Shown one piece after another: positions 18,308 to 24,217 of a stretch of DNA of 25,305 bases (its first letter is position 1; each line of letters opens with the position of its first letter). Location: assembly GCA_964409535.1 (NCBI GenBank), contig CAYPDQ010000011.1, positions 1-25,305 on the forward strand, read 5' to 3'. The notes below the pieces were generated by a model that searched no databases, was not told the DNA's origin, and saw only the letters and a program-made list of their open reading frames with translations. Source of the DNA: JBBUAX01 sp964409535 (GTDB lineage: Bacteria; Patescibacteriota; Minisyncoccia; UBA6257; 2-01-FULL-56-20). Both the position numbers and the translations under genes were made by a program.

Positions 18308-18598
18308 TTAGTGAACCCACGCTCCGTCCTCGGTTCTCCGGCCCTGGGTTCCTGGAGCCGGTACGTTGGACTTTTCTTTCAGTATCCTCACCGTGGTCTG
18401 GGGTTCGCCGTTTTTGATGGCGGTGTCCAGAGCGAACCTCTGGCCCGCCTCGTGCATGGGGCAGCCCCTCTCTGGACAGTGGGCTTCCATCCAGACGCAG
18501 GTGTACGGCTCGGCTGTCACCCTGACTTGCTGCGACTTGATGAGTTCGCTCCCGCAGTCGGGGCAGCATCCGCCGATGTCCTTCCATTTGCGGCTCAT
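18308..18598 (-). CDS. Zinc-ribbon-like Cys-rich protein, 96 aa
   Basis: ATG at 18598, chosen for the GGAGGG just upstream; the ATG six codons earlier has no site. The N-terminus WKDIGGCCPDCGSELIKSQQ has a CxxC knuckle like zinc ribbons; a second group follows in 'YTCVWMEAHCPERGCPMHEAG' with three Cys and two His. It probably binds one zinc. The tail (VRILKEKSNVPAPGTQGRR) is polar and probably flexible. First gene of a two-gene operon with the 57-aa protein. Not assigned to a named family. Confidence 0.72.
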   Translation of the reverse strand: MSRKWKDIGGCCPDCGSELIKSQQVRVTAEPYTCVWMEAHCPERGCPMHEAGQRFALDTAIKNGEPQTTVRILKEKSNVPAPGTQGRRTEDGAWVH

Positions 18599-18675
18599 GG
18601 GACCCTCCGTTGACAAAGCACTGTGTGAGTGCGTGCGTATACTAATTCAAACATACCCGCCGGAAGTTTTCCACA

Positions 18676-18704
18676 TTGACGGGCGGGTGTCACGGCAATA
18701 ACAT
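18676..18704 (+). promoter_or_regulatory. Probable promoter of the J-domain-like gene
   Basis: TTGACG (18676-18681), a 17-nt spacer and TAACAT (18699-18704), just before the GAGGAGG ribosome binding site. ACCCGCC (18655-18661) and GGCGGGT (18682-18688) form an inverted repeat around the -35 box, which might be an operator. Confidence 0.45.
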
Positions 18705-18724
18705 TGAATCAGAGGAGGTGCCTT

Positions 18725-19060
18725 ATGGTTGTCAGTTTACCCGAAGTTCCCCCTCCGTTTCCCGGTCGGCCGCTCTTTGTGAACTACATGGGTGGGCGAG
18801 TGTATGTCTCCGCTCATGACCGGTATCACGTTGAGAGATTGCGGCAGTTCAAGCGGGAGATTCGGAAGGCGCATCCCGACCGCAACCGCCTCCGCTGGGC
18901 CGCTGGACGCACGCGCAACCTGCTCAAAGCCCGCGAGCGATGGCAGGAATGCGAGGCGGTCTGGTACTCCCAGTTCGGGCTGGAACCGCCGACGAGAAGC
19001 CGCGAGCTCTACCGCGCAGTCGTGAGGGGGTTCGAGCTCCCGGAAGGAAAGGCGGCATGA
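18725..19060 (+). CDS. Small protein with a J-domain-like HPD motif, 111 aa
   Basis: ATG at 18725 with a strong GAGGAGG 7 nt upstream. The central part 'VERLRQFKREIRKAHPDRNR' resembles helix II and the HPD loop of J-domains (H50-P51-D52), followed by a basic helix 'LLKARERWQECEAVWYSQFG'. In J-domain proteins HPD stimulates the ATPase of DnaK; whether this short protein does so is inference, as the rest of the fold is not obvious. The N-terminus is Pro-rich ('PEVPPPFPGRPLFVNYMGG'). It is transcribed away from the Cys-rich pair. Confidence 0.7.
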   Translation: MVVSLPEVPPPFPGRPLFVNYMGGRVYVSAHDRYHVERLRQFKREIRKAHPDRNRLRWAAGRTRNLLKARERWQECEAVWYSQFGLEPPTRSRELYRAVVRGFELPEGKAA

Positions 19061-19070
19061 ATAAGCACCG

Positions 19071-19114
19071 CGCCTCGCGCTGGAACGATCGGACACGATC
19101 CCCAGCGCGAGGCG
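19071..19114 (+). terminator. Hairpin after the J-domain-like gene
   Basis: CGCCTCGCGCTGG (19071-19083) and CCAGCGCGAGGCG (19102-19114) form a perfect 13-bp stem with an 18-nt loop, 10 nt after the stop codon. It is followed by AAAATATTTG and no real T-run, so termination is likely but not certain. Confidence 0.6.
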
Positions 19115-19124
19115 AAAATATTTG

Positions 19125-19130
19125 TATAAT
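19125..19130 (+). promoter_or_regulatory. -10 box, probably the original promoter of the DUF192 gene
   Basis: A perfect TATAAT. Six nt later is an ATG (19137) whose GATG context is duplicated at 19395-19398, the real start of the DUF192 gene. Without the element at 19140-19394 the box would sit 6 nt before that start, as at other genes in this window. Confidence 0.6.
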
Positions 19131-19136
19131 GAGTTG

Positions 19137-19387
19137 ATGCCCGGTGCTACAACTTTGACGACGTTCTTCTACGTATATGTCTTGCAAAGCGTCAAAGACG
19201 GGGAGTAGAAGAACATCAAAAGGGGTTATCCCAAGCCACGAAACCAAGATTACCCATGAAACTTATATACTTTGAGGCCTGTACCAACGAGGACGACGCT
19301 AAAAGACGCGAAGATTACCTCAAAACCACGCGCGGCAGACGCTTCCTCGCCAAAAGGTTAAAGTCGTACTATAAATCAAAGTTGTAG
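19137..19387 (+). pseudogene. Decayed GIY-YIG endonuclease gene
   Basis: The first frame reads MPGATTLTTFFYVYVLQSVKDG, the first strand of a GIY-YIG domain (the 'YVYVLQS' form), and stops. A second frame reads from about 19204: VEEHQKGLSQATKPRLPMKL, then IYFEACTNEDDAKRREDYLK and TTRGRRFLAKRLKSYYKSKL, which is the rest of the domain up to the TAG at 19385-19387. The middle portion with the YIG motif and catalytic Arg helix is missing, and the frames do not match, so a deletion with frameshift has inactivated it. Both ends of the reading frame lie in the inverted repeats. Intact relatives are common small proteins in CPR genomes. Confidence 0.82.
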
Positions 19388-19394
19388 CACCGGG
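19140..19394 (+). mobile_element. 255-bp element with 19-bp terminal inverted repeats and a GATG target duplication
   Basis: Left end CCCGGTGCTACAACTTTGA (19140-19158) and right end TCAAAGTTGTAGCACCGGG (19376-19394) are perfect reverse complements over 19 nt. GATG flanks both sides (19136-19139 and 19395-19398), as expected for a 4-bp target duplication. The interior is a decayed GIY-YIG gene. No transposase is present. Confidence 0.8.
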
Positions 19395-19395
19395 G

Positions 19396-19857
19396 ATGTT
19401 CAAGACATTCGCAATCGCAGCCGCTTTGGTGATCATCGCCGCAGCTCTTGCCGGGTATTTTTTCTTCGATTTCGGCAAGCCGCAAGTCGCGAAGAAGGCA
19501 AGCGTAAAAATAAAAGGGCAGGAATTCAAGGTTGAAGTTGCGGATACCGCCTATCTCCGCTCCCAGGGGCTCTCCGGGCGCGAGGCCCTGCCGGAAGACG
19601 CGGGAATGCTTTTTATTTTTGGGAGTTCCACCGTCCAGACCTTTTGGATGAAAGGGATGAAATTCCCGTTGGATATGATCTGGATACGGGGCGACAGGAT
19701 AGCGGGAATAGAAAAGAATGTCCCGCCGGAGCCGGGAAAATCGGCTTTCAATCTGACGCTATACAGTTCACCGGAGCCGGTGGATAAGGTGTTGGAGATA
19801 AACGCCGGACTTTCCGAGAGGTACGGTTTTGAAGTCGGCGACCTTGTGGAGTTATAA
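19396..19857 (+). CDS. DUF192 family protein, membrane-anchored
   Basis: The product is 153 aa. An N-terminal hydrophobic segment (FAIAAALVIIAAALAGYFFF) is followed by a DUF192 domain: 'IKGQEFKVEVADTAYLRSQGLSGREALPEDAGMLFIF' with the conserved SxxGLxGR and GMLFxF features, then 'FWMKGMKFPLDMIWIRGDRI' and 'VLEINAGLSERYGFEVGDLV'. The biochemical role of the family is not established; exported members are frequent in CPR. The ATG at 19396 is inside the right copy of the GATG duplication made by the element insertion, which separates the gene from its likely -10 box by 259 nt. A weak TATAAA at 19370-19375 in the element might replace it. Confidence 0.9.
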   Translation: MFKTFAIAAALVIIAAALAGYFFFDFGKPQVAKKASVKIKGQEFKVEVADTAYLRSQGLSGREALPEDAGMLFIFGSSTVQTFWMKGMKFPLDMIWIRGDRIAGIEKNVPPEPGKSAFNLTLYSSPEPVDKVLEINAGLSERYGFEVGDLVEL

Positions 19858-19858
19858 T
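19829..19858 (+). promoter_or_regulatory. Promoter of the GAPDH gene, leaderless type
   Basis: TTGAAG (19829-19834), an 18-nt spacer and a perfect TATAAT (19853-19858), overlapping the stop of the DUF192 gene and 6 nt before the ATG at 19865. Confidence 0.65.
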
Positions 19859-19864
19859 TGAGGT

Positions 19865-20887
19865 ATGGCAAAAGTAGCGATCAACGGTTTCGGGAGGATA
19901 GGCAGATTGTTTTTCCGCCAGGCGTTCGAGATGCCAGGGTTGGAGATCGTTGCGATAAACGACTTGGGCGACGTGGAGAACCTGGCGTATCTCCTGAAGT
20001 ACGACACGGTCTATGGAAGGTACGGCAAAGAGGTGAAGGCGGACAAGGAAAAGAACCGGCTCATAGTCGGCGAAAAAGCGATAAACGTTCTACAGGTCAA
20101 AGATCCGGCTGCTTTGCCTTGGAAGGATTTGGGCATTGACATTGCGGTTGAGGCCACGGGCATTTTTGAGTCCTACGAGGCGGCCAAAGCGCACATCGCC
20201 GCGGGCGCGAAGCGCGCGGTCATAACCGCCCCGGCCAAAGACCCCGATGGGGCCGAGGGTAAGACGGTTTTGGTAGGCGTAAACGACGGAGAACTCCAGG
20301 GCGTGGTCCTGACCTCCAACGGGAGTTGCACTACGAACGCCGCCTCGCCGGTGATCCAGGTGATGTCCGAGAATCCCGGCATAGTCAAAGCGGTTTTGAA
20401 CACCGTCCACGGTTATACCGCGACCCAGAACCTGGTGGATGGGCCGACCCGGGGCCGCGACTTCCGGCGCGGGCGGGCGGCGGCGCAGAACATCGTGCCC
20501 TCCACGACCGGCGCGGCGATCGCGGTCACCCGGGCGATACCGGAACTTGCGGGCAAGTTTGACGGGATGGCCATCCGGGTGCCGGTCGCAACCGGCTCAC
20601 TGGTTGACGTGACATTTCTTTCCAAGCGCAAGGTGACGCCGGAAGAGATAAACGACATTTTACGCAAAGCCGCAACGGAGCCCCGCTGGCAGGGGATACT
20701 CAAGGTTAGCGACGACCAGATGGTCTCCTCGGACATAATCGGCGAACCCTACGGCTCCATCGTGGACTTGAACTTCACCCGCGTGATAGACGGCGATTTG
20801 GTAAAGGTCTTGGCCTGGTACGACAACGAGGCCGGGTACGTGGCCACTTTAGTGAAGCATGTGGAACGGGTGGCGGCTTTGGTTTAA
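19865..20887 (+). CDS. gap: Glyceraldehyde-3-phosphate dehydrogenase
   Basis: The product is 340 aa, normal length. The NAD-binding start 'VAINGFGRIGR' and N32-D33 in 'AINDLG' favour NAD as cofactor. The catalytic Cys is C155 in 'SNGSCTTNAASPV' and the base is H182 in 'VHGYTATQ'; the C-terminal 'WYDNEAGY' is also present. It oxidises glyceraldehyde-3-phosphate to 1,3-bisphosphoglycerate in glycolysis. It leads a run of carbon-metabolism genes and overlaps the following small gene by 29 nt. Confidence 0.98.
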   Translation: MAKVAINGFGRIGRLFFRQAFEMPGLEIVAINDLGDVENLAYLLKYDTVYGRYGKEVKADKEKNRLIVGEKAINVLQVKDPAALPWKDLGIDIAVEATGIFESYEAAKAHIAAGAKRAVITAPAKDPDGAEGKTVLVGVNDGELQGVVLTSNGSCTTNAASPVIQVMSENPGIVKAVLNTVHGYTATQNLVDGPTRGRDFRRGRAAAQNIVPSTTGAAIAVTRAIPELAGKFDGMAIRVPVATGSLVDVTFLSKRKVTPEEINDILRKAATEPRWQGILKVSDDQMVSSDIIGEPYGSIVDLNFTRVIDGDLVKVLAWYDNEAGYVATLVKHVERVAALV

Positions 20888-21221
20888 CCTCGCCGCGGGT
20901 GCGGTTTTGGCGCTATCCTTCGTGCCGTGGGCGTTTGCGCAGTATCCTTCAGAGACGAAGATAAATCTGCCCGAACCGCCGGGCATATTTCAAAACCTCG
21001 AAGGTCTTGGCCAGAAAGCAATGAACTTTTTCGGAGTTGAGACCTTCGCCCGCGAACTCCAAAAAGTTGACTTCTACGGCCTTTTCGCCAAAGGCAGGCA
21101 GTTTGCCGCAGAAAAGATCCCCCGCTACCAAGCGGAACTGCGGCGGATTTGCCCAGCCGGCTGCAGCTTGCCGGAGATACTCCGCTCGCTTAAAGAAAAG
21201 ATCCAGCGAATACAATGGTAA
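20859..21221 (+). CDS. Small secreted protein of unknown function, 120 aa
   Basis: The start MWNGWRLWFNLAAGAVLALS and then FVPWAFA-Q look like a signal peptide with cleavage after AFA. The mature part (about 93 residues) is mostly helical with two Cys close together near the end (RRICPAGCSLPEI). The start codon is inside the end of the GAPDH gene (29-nt overlap) and its own stop overlaps the rpiB start by 7 nt, so it is translated as part of the operon. No family recognised. Confidence 0.7.
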   Translation: MWNGWRLWFNLAAGAVLALSFVPWAFAQYPSETKINLPEPPGIFQNLEGLGQKAMNFFGVETFARELQKVDFYGLFAKGRQFAAEKIPRYQAELRRICPAGCSLPEILRSLKEKIQRIQW

Positions 21222-21667
21222 TTTATCTCGGCGCGGATCATCGCGGTTTTGAACTTAAAGAGGCGATCAAGCAGTTTTTGAAGGACGACGGCTATGAAGT
21301 CGCGGATATGGGCAATTCGGTCAGAGACGAGACGGATGATTATGCGGACTTCGCCCGCGCGGTCGCGGAGCATGTAAGTTCCGACCCGGCCCAGTCGCAG
21401 GGGATCCTCCTTTGCGGCTCCGGGGCGGGAGTGGACATAACTGCGAACAAGTCCCGGCACGTGCGCTCGGTTTTGGGTTTTTCCGCCGACCAGGTGTTTG
21501 ACGCGCGGCACGACGATGACGTGAACGTGTTGAGTTTGGCCGCCGATTTTTTGACCGAAAACGACGCGAAGAACATTGTGCGGATGTTTTTGAAAACCCC
21601 CTTTAGCGGCGAAGAGCGGCATAGGCGGCGGCTGGAAAAAATTTCGGATATAGAGAACGCCGCTTAG
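21215..21667 (+). CDS. rpiB: Ribose-5-phosphate isomerase B
   Basis: The product is 150 aa. It has the RpiB/LacAB start 'IYLGADHRGFELKEAIKQ' (D8, H9), the catalytic C67 in 'LLCGSGAGV' with the anion-binding loop, and R98-H99 in 'ARHDDDVNVLSLAAD'. It interconverts ribose-5-phosphate and ribulose-5-phosphate. Its start overlaps the stop of the upstream gene. The next gene in the pathway, rpe, follows after a repeat-rich spacer. Confidence 0.96.
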   Translation: MVIYLGADHRGFELKEAIKQFLKDDGYEVADMGNSVRDETDDYADFARAVAEHVSSDPAQSQGILLCGSGAGVDITANKSRHVRSVLGFSADQVFDARHDDDVNVLSLAADFLTENDAKNIVRMFLKTPFSGEERHRRRLEKISDIENAA

Positions 21668-21670
21668 AGA

Positions 21671-21774
21671 AAGGCACAAAGCACAAACATGCACAAAGCA
21701 CAAATAAAACCCAAATAACCTAAAACACAAAACCCAAACCGTTTGTGCTCTGGTTCCTGTGTTTTGTGCTTTCA
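21671..21774. repeat. Heptamer-rich inverted repeat between rpiB and rpe
   Basis: The left side has GCACAAA units (21674-21680, 21681-21687 and two more near 21691-21704), the middle is A/C-rich (TAAAACC, CAAATAA, CCTAAAA, CACAAAA, CCCAAAC), and the right side has TTTGTGC at two places (21742-21748 and 21763-21769). GCACAAAC (21681-21688) and GTTTGTGC (21741-21748) are exact reverse complements, so a long imperfect hairpin is possible. The middle resembles the sense strand of the tsaD array at 869-903. It fills the whole spacer and runs up to 7 nt from the rpe start. Confidence 0.7.
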
Positions 21775-21780
21775 AAAGAG

Positions 21781-22422
21781 ATGACCGTACTCCCCGTAAT
21801 AAACTGCTTGGATCTGGACTGCGTCATAAAGACGCTCCACAAGATAGAGCGTTTTCTTCCGGCGGATGGCTGGATCCATCTGGATGTCGCGGACGGCAGA
21901 TATACTTTTCACAAAACCTGGAACGACCCGGAGATGTGGCCGAAACTCAAATGCAATCACGCCTTGGAGGTGCATCTTATGGTGGAGGAGCCGGAGAAAG
22001 TCGCGGAGGATTGGCTCAAAGCCGGCGCCAAGCGGCTCATTGTGCACGAGGAGCCGCTCTCCGAAGCAGGAATGAAACAGATTTTGAGTTTGGCCTACGC
22101 CTATGGCGCGGAGGTGATGCTTGCTATAAATCCGGAGACGCCCGCGGAAACGCTCCGGCCGCACTTCGGGAAAGTGAAAAGCTACCAGATTTTGTCGGTT
22201 CATCCCGGCACGGCGGGGCAGGCGTTCCTCCCGCTCACCCTCCCGAAGATCCGTTTTTTGCGGAAGGAATTGCCCGATGCTACAATTGAAGTTGACGGCG
22301 GCATTACGCCGGAGGTCGCGAAGAAGGTAAGAGCGGCTGGGGCGGATCTGATCACCTCTTCTCATTACATTCTCGCCGCGCACGATCCCACCTCCGCGTA
22401 TTCCGAGCTGGCCGGCGCCTAA
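21781..22422 (+). CDS. rpe: Ribulose-phosphate 3-epimerase
   Basis: The product is 213 aa. TIM-barrel residues: H33 and D35 in 'WIHLDVADGRY', H65 in 'LEVHLMVEEP', 'SVHPGTAGQAFLP' and 'IEVDGGITPEVAKKVRAAGAD' with the catalytic Asp. The usual Met in the HxDVMDG motif is Ala here, and the N-terminal 'PSILSADF' motif is replaced by 'PVINCLDLD', as in a divergent CPR branch. It interconverts ribulose- and xylulose-5-phosphate. The ATG at 21781 is chosen; the frame continues upstream only through the repeat. Two nt separate it from the transketolase gene. Confidence 0.92.
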   Translation: MTVLPVINCLDLDCVIKTLHKIERFLPADGWIHLDVADGRYTFHKTWNDPEMWPKLKCNHALEVHLMVEEPEKVAEDWLKAGAKRLIVHEEPLSEAGMKQILSLAYAYGAEVMLAINPETPAETLRPHFGKVKSYQILSVHPGTAGQAFLPLTLPKIRFLRKELPDATIEVDGGITPEVAKKVRAAGADLITSSHYILAAHDPTSAYSELAGA

Positions 22423-22424
22423 AA

Positions 22425-23285
22425 ATGAAAGATTTGCATGATAAAAAAATCCGGTTCCTGGAGGAAACCGCGAACTTTATCCGCCAGGACATCGTGAAGA
22501 TGTTAGTTGAGGCCGGTTCCGGCCACTCCGCCGGGCCGTTGGGTATGTCCGACATTTTCACCGCGTTTTACTTTCACATCCTGAACCACAATCCCAAAAA
22601 GCCGGACTGGCCGGACCGCGACCGCTTGGTACTGTCGAACGGCCACATCTGCCCGGCGCTCTATGCGACTCTCGCCCGGGCGGGTTATTTTCCGGAAAGC
22701 GAACTTAAAACCCTCCGTAAACTAAACTCCCGCTTGCAGGGCCATCCGCATCGTGCCTCTTTGCCGGGACTGGAGACGACCTCCGGCCCCTTGGGCTCGG
22801 GGCTTTCCCAGGCGATCGGAATGGCGCTCGCGGCGAAGCTGGATGGGAAAAAGTACCGGGTGTGTTGCATCACTTCCGACGGCGAGCACCAGGAGGGCAA
22901 CACCTGGGAAGCGGCGATGTTCGCGGGCAAGCATAAGTTGAACAATCTAACGGCGATCCTGGACCGGAACAACATCCAGATAGACGGCTTCACCGAGGAC
23001 GTTATGCCCCTGGAGCCCCTCCGGGCAAAGTATGAAGCATTCAACTGGCATGTTCTCCAAATCGACGGGCACAATTTTGAGGAGATAATTTCCGCCGCCG
23101 CGGAAGCGCAGGCGATCTACGAGAAGCCGACAATGATAATCGCCCACACCGTCCCGGGCCGGGGAGTGAGTTTTATGGAGAAGGATTTCACCTGGCACGG
23201 CAAACCGCCGAAGCCGGAAGAAGCGAAGGTCGCGCTTCAGGAACTCCGGACATTGGGAAGGAGAATTCAATCTGAACATGAATAA
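22425..23285 (+). CDS. Transketolase N-terminal subunit (thiamine diphosphate-binding half)
   Basis: The product is 286 aa and corresponds to the PP domain of transketolase: 'VEAGSGHSAGPLG', 'DRLVLSNGHICPALYA', 'GPLGSGLSQAIGMALAAK' and the cofactor motif starting at S151 'SDGEHQEGNTWEA' to 'LDRNNIQIDG' (first Gly of the usual GDG is Ser; N182/N183 complete it). Transketolase moves two-carbon units between sugar phosphates. As in archaea and many CPR, the enzyme is split into two genes; the partner is at 24217, with a membrane-protein gene between them. It overlaps that gene by 8 nt. Confidence 0.96.
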   Translation: MKDLHDKKIRFLEETANFIRQDIVKMLVEAGSGHSAGPLGMSDIFTAFYFHILNHNPKKPDWPDRDRLVLSNGHICPALYATLARAGYFPESELKTLRKLNSRLQGHPHRASLPGLETTSGPLGSGLSQAIGMALAAKLDGKKYRVCCITSDGEHQEGNTWEAAMFAGKHKLNNLTAILDRNNIQIDGFTEDVMPLEPLRAKYEAFNWHVLQIDGHNFEEIISAAAEAQAIYEKPTMIIAHTVPGRGVSFMEKDFTWHGKPPKPEEAKVALQELRTLGRRIQSEHE

Positions 23286-24204
23286 AAACACTTATCCCCG
23301 GGACGTTCTCCTTCACCTCTTGTCGGTGATCACCTTGTATTGGAGTGCCGGGAGCATGCTTGCACTCCTTTTCGCCTACGTGAACGTTTGGGTGCCGGAC
23401 CCATTGGAGCAATACGCTCGTGCCGCAGGGGCGATAAACTGGCCGCTCGCAATGCTCGTCATCCTTTTTCCGGTATATCTCTGGAGCGTGTGGTTTTTGA
23501 ACCGCGATCTTGCCCGCAATCCGGAGAAGAACGAGTACAAAGTCCGCCGCTGGCTTCTGTATCTGAACGTTTTTCTCGCGGCGGCGCTTTTGATCGGGGA
23601 TATGGTCGCTTTGATCTATGGCTTCTTGAGCGGGGGCTTGAGCGCGAGGTTCTTGCTCAAGGTGTTTTCCGTTTTCGCCGTGGGCGCGGCGGTCTTCGCT
23701 TATTATCTCTTTGACCTGCGCCGAGGGCCGGCGGATACGTCCAGGTTGCGCTTTTGGAGATGGGGCGCGGCCCTGGCCGTGCTCGCGGTGGTTATCGCAG
23801 GCGTCTATCTAGCAGGTTCGCCTTTCCGCCAGCGGCTTTTGCGTTTTGACGAGCGCAAGGTAAGCGACCTCCAAAGCGTCCAATGGCAGATAGTCAGTTT
23901 CTGGCAGAACAAGGAACGTCTGCCTGCCGCTCTTACAGAACTCAAAGACCCGATTTCCGGTTTCGTTGCGCCGCGCGATCCGCAGAGCGGCGCGGAGTAC
24001 GAGTACCGGAAGACGGGAGATCTGTCGTTTGAACTATGCGCGGAGTTCAATTTGCCTTCGGAGAATGTGAACGGCGCCGTTTTGAGGGAACCGGTCTATC
24101 CCGATTACGGCGTGGTCGGCGAGAATTGGAAGCACGGTGGAGGCAAAGAGTGTTTTCCCCGCGCGATAGATCCGGAGAGGTATAGGCCAAACTCTAAACT
24201 CTAA
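23278..24204 (+). CDS. Multi-span membrane protein resembling DUF5671, with a soluble C-terminal domain
   Basis: The product is 308 aa. Residues about 1-185 carry five or so membrane helices ('PRDVLLHLLSVITLYWSAGS', 'AINWPLAMLVILFPVYLWSV', 'WLLYLNVFLAAALLIGDMVA', 'FLLKVFSVFAVGAAVFAYYL', 'WGAALAVLAVVIAGVYLAGS'), resembling the DUF5671 domain. Residues about 190-308 are soluble with 'DLQSVQWQIVSFWQNKERLP' and 'YRKTGDLSFELCAEFNLPS', similar to pilin-like periplasmic domains. Its function is unknown. It sits between the two transketolase halves, with an 8-nt overlap on one side. The last residues (NSKL) and stop codon lie in a heptamer array. Confidence 0.82.
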   Translation: MNKNTYPRDVLLHLLSVITLYWSAGSMLALLFAYVNVWVPDPLEQYARAAGAINWPLAMLVILFPVYLWSVWFLNRDLARNPEKNEYKVRRWLLYLNVFLAAALLIGDMVALIYGFLSGGLSARFLLKVFSVFAVGAAVFAYYLFDLRRGPADTSRLRFWRWGAALAVLAVVIAGVYLAGSPFRQRLLRFDERKVSDLQSVQWQIVSFWQNKERLPAALTELKDPISGFVAPRDPQSGAEYEYRKTGDLSFELCAEFNLPSENVNGAVLREPVYPDYGVVGENWKHGGGKECFPRAIDPERYRPNSKL

Positions 24205-24217
24205 GTCCTAAGTTCTA
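24190..24217. repeat. Heptanucleotide array spanning a stop and a start codon
   Basis: Four 7-nt units AACTCTA, AACTCTA, AGTCCTA, AGTTCTA. The TAA stop of the upstream gene (24202-24204) and the first base of the following ATG (24217) both belong to the array. Confidence 0.75.

Noticed and set aside
19137..19387. Programmed frameshift in the GIY-YIG gene
   Set aside because: A frameshift alone would not restore the missing YIG segment, and no slippery site is seen at the junction; deletion explains it better.
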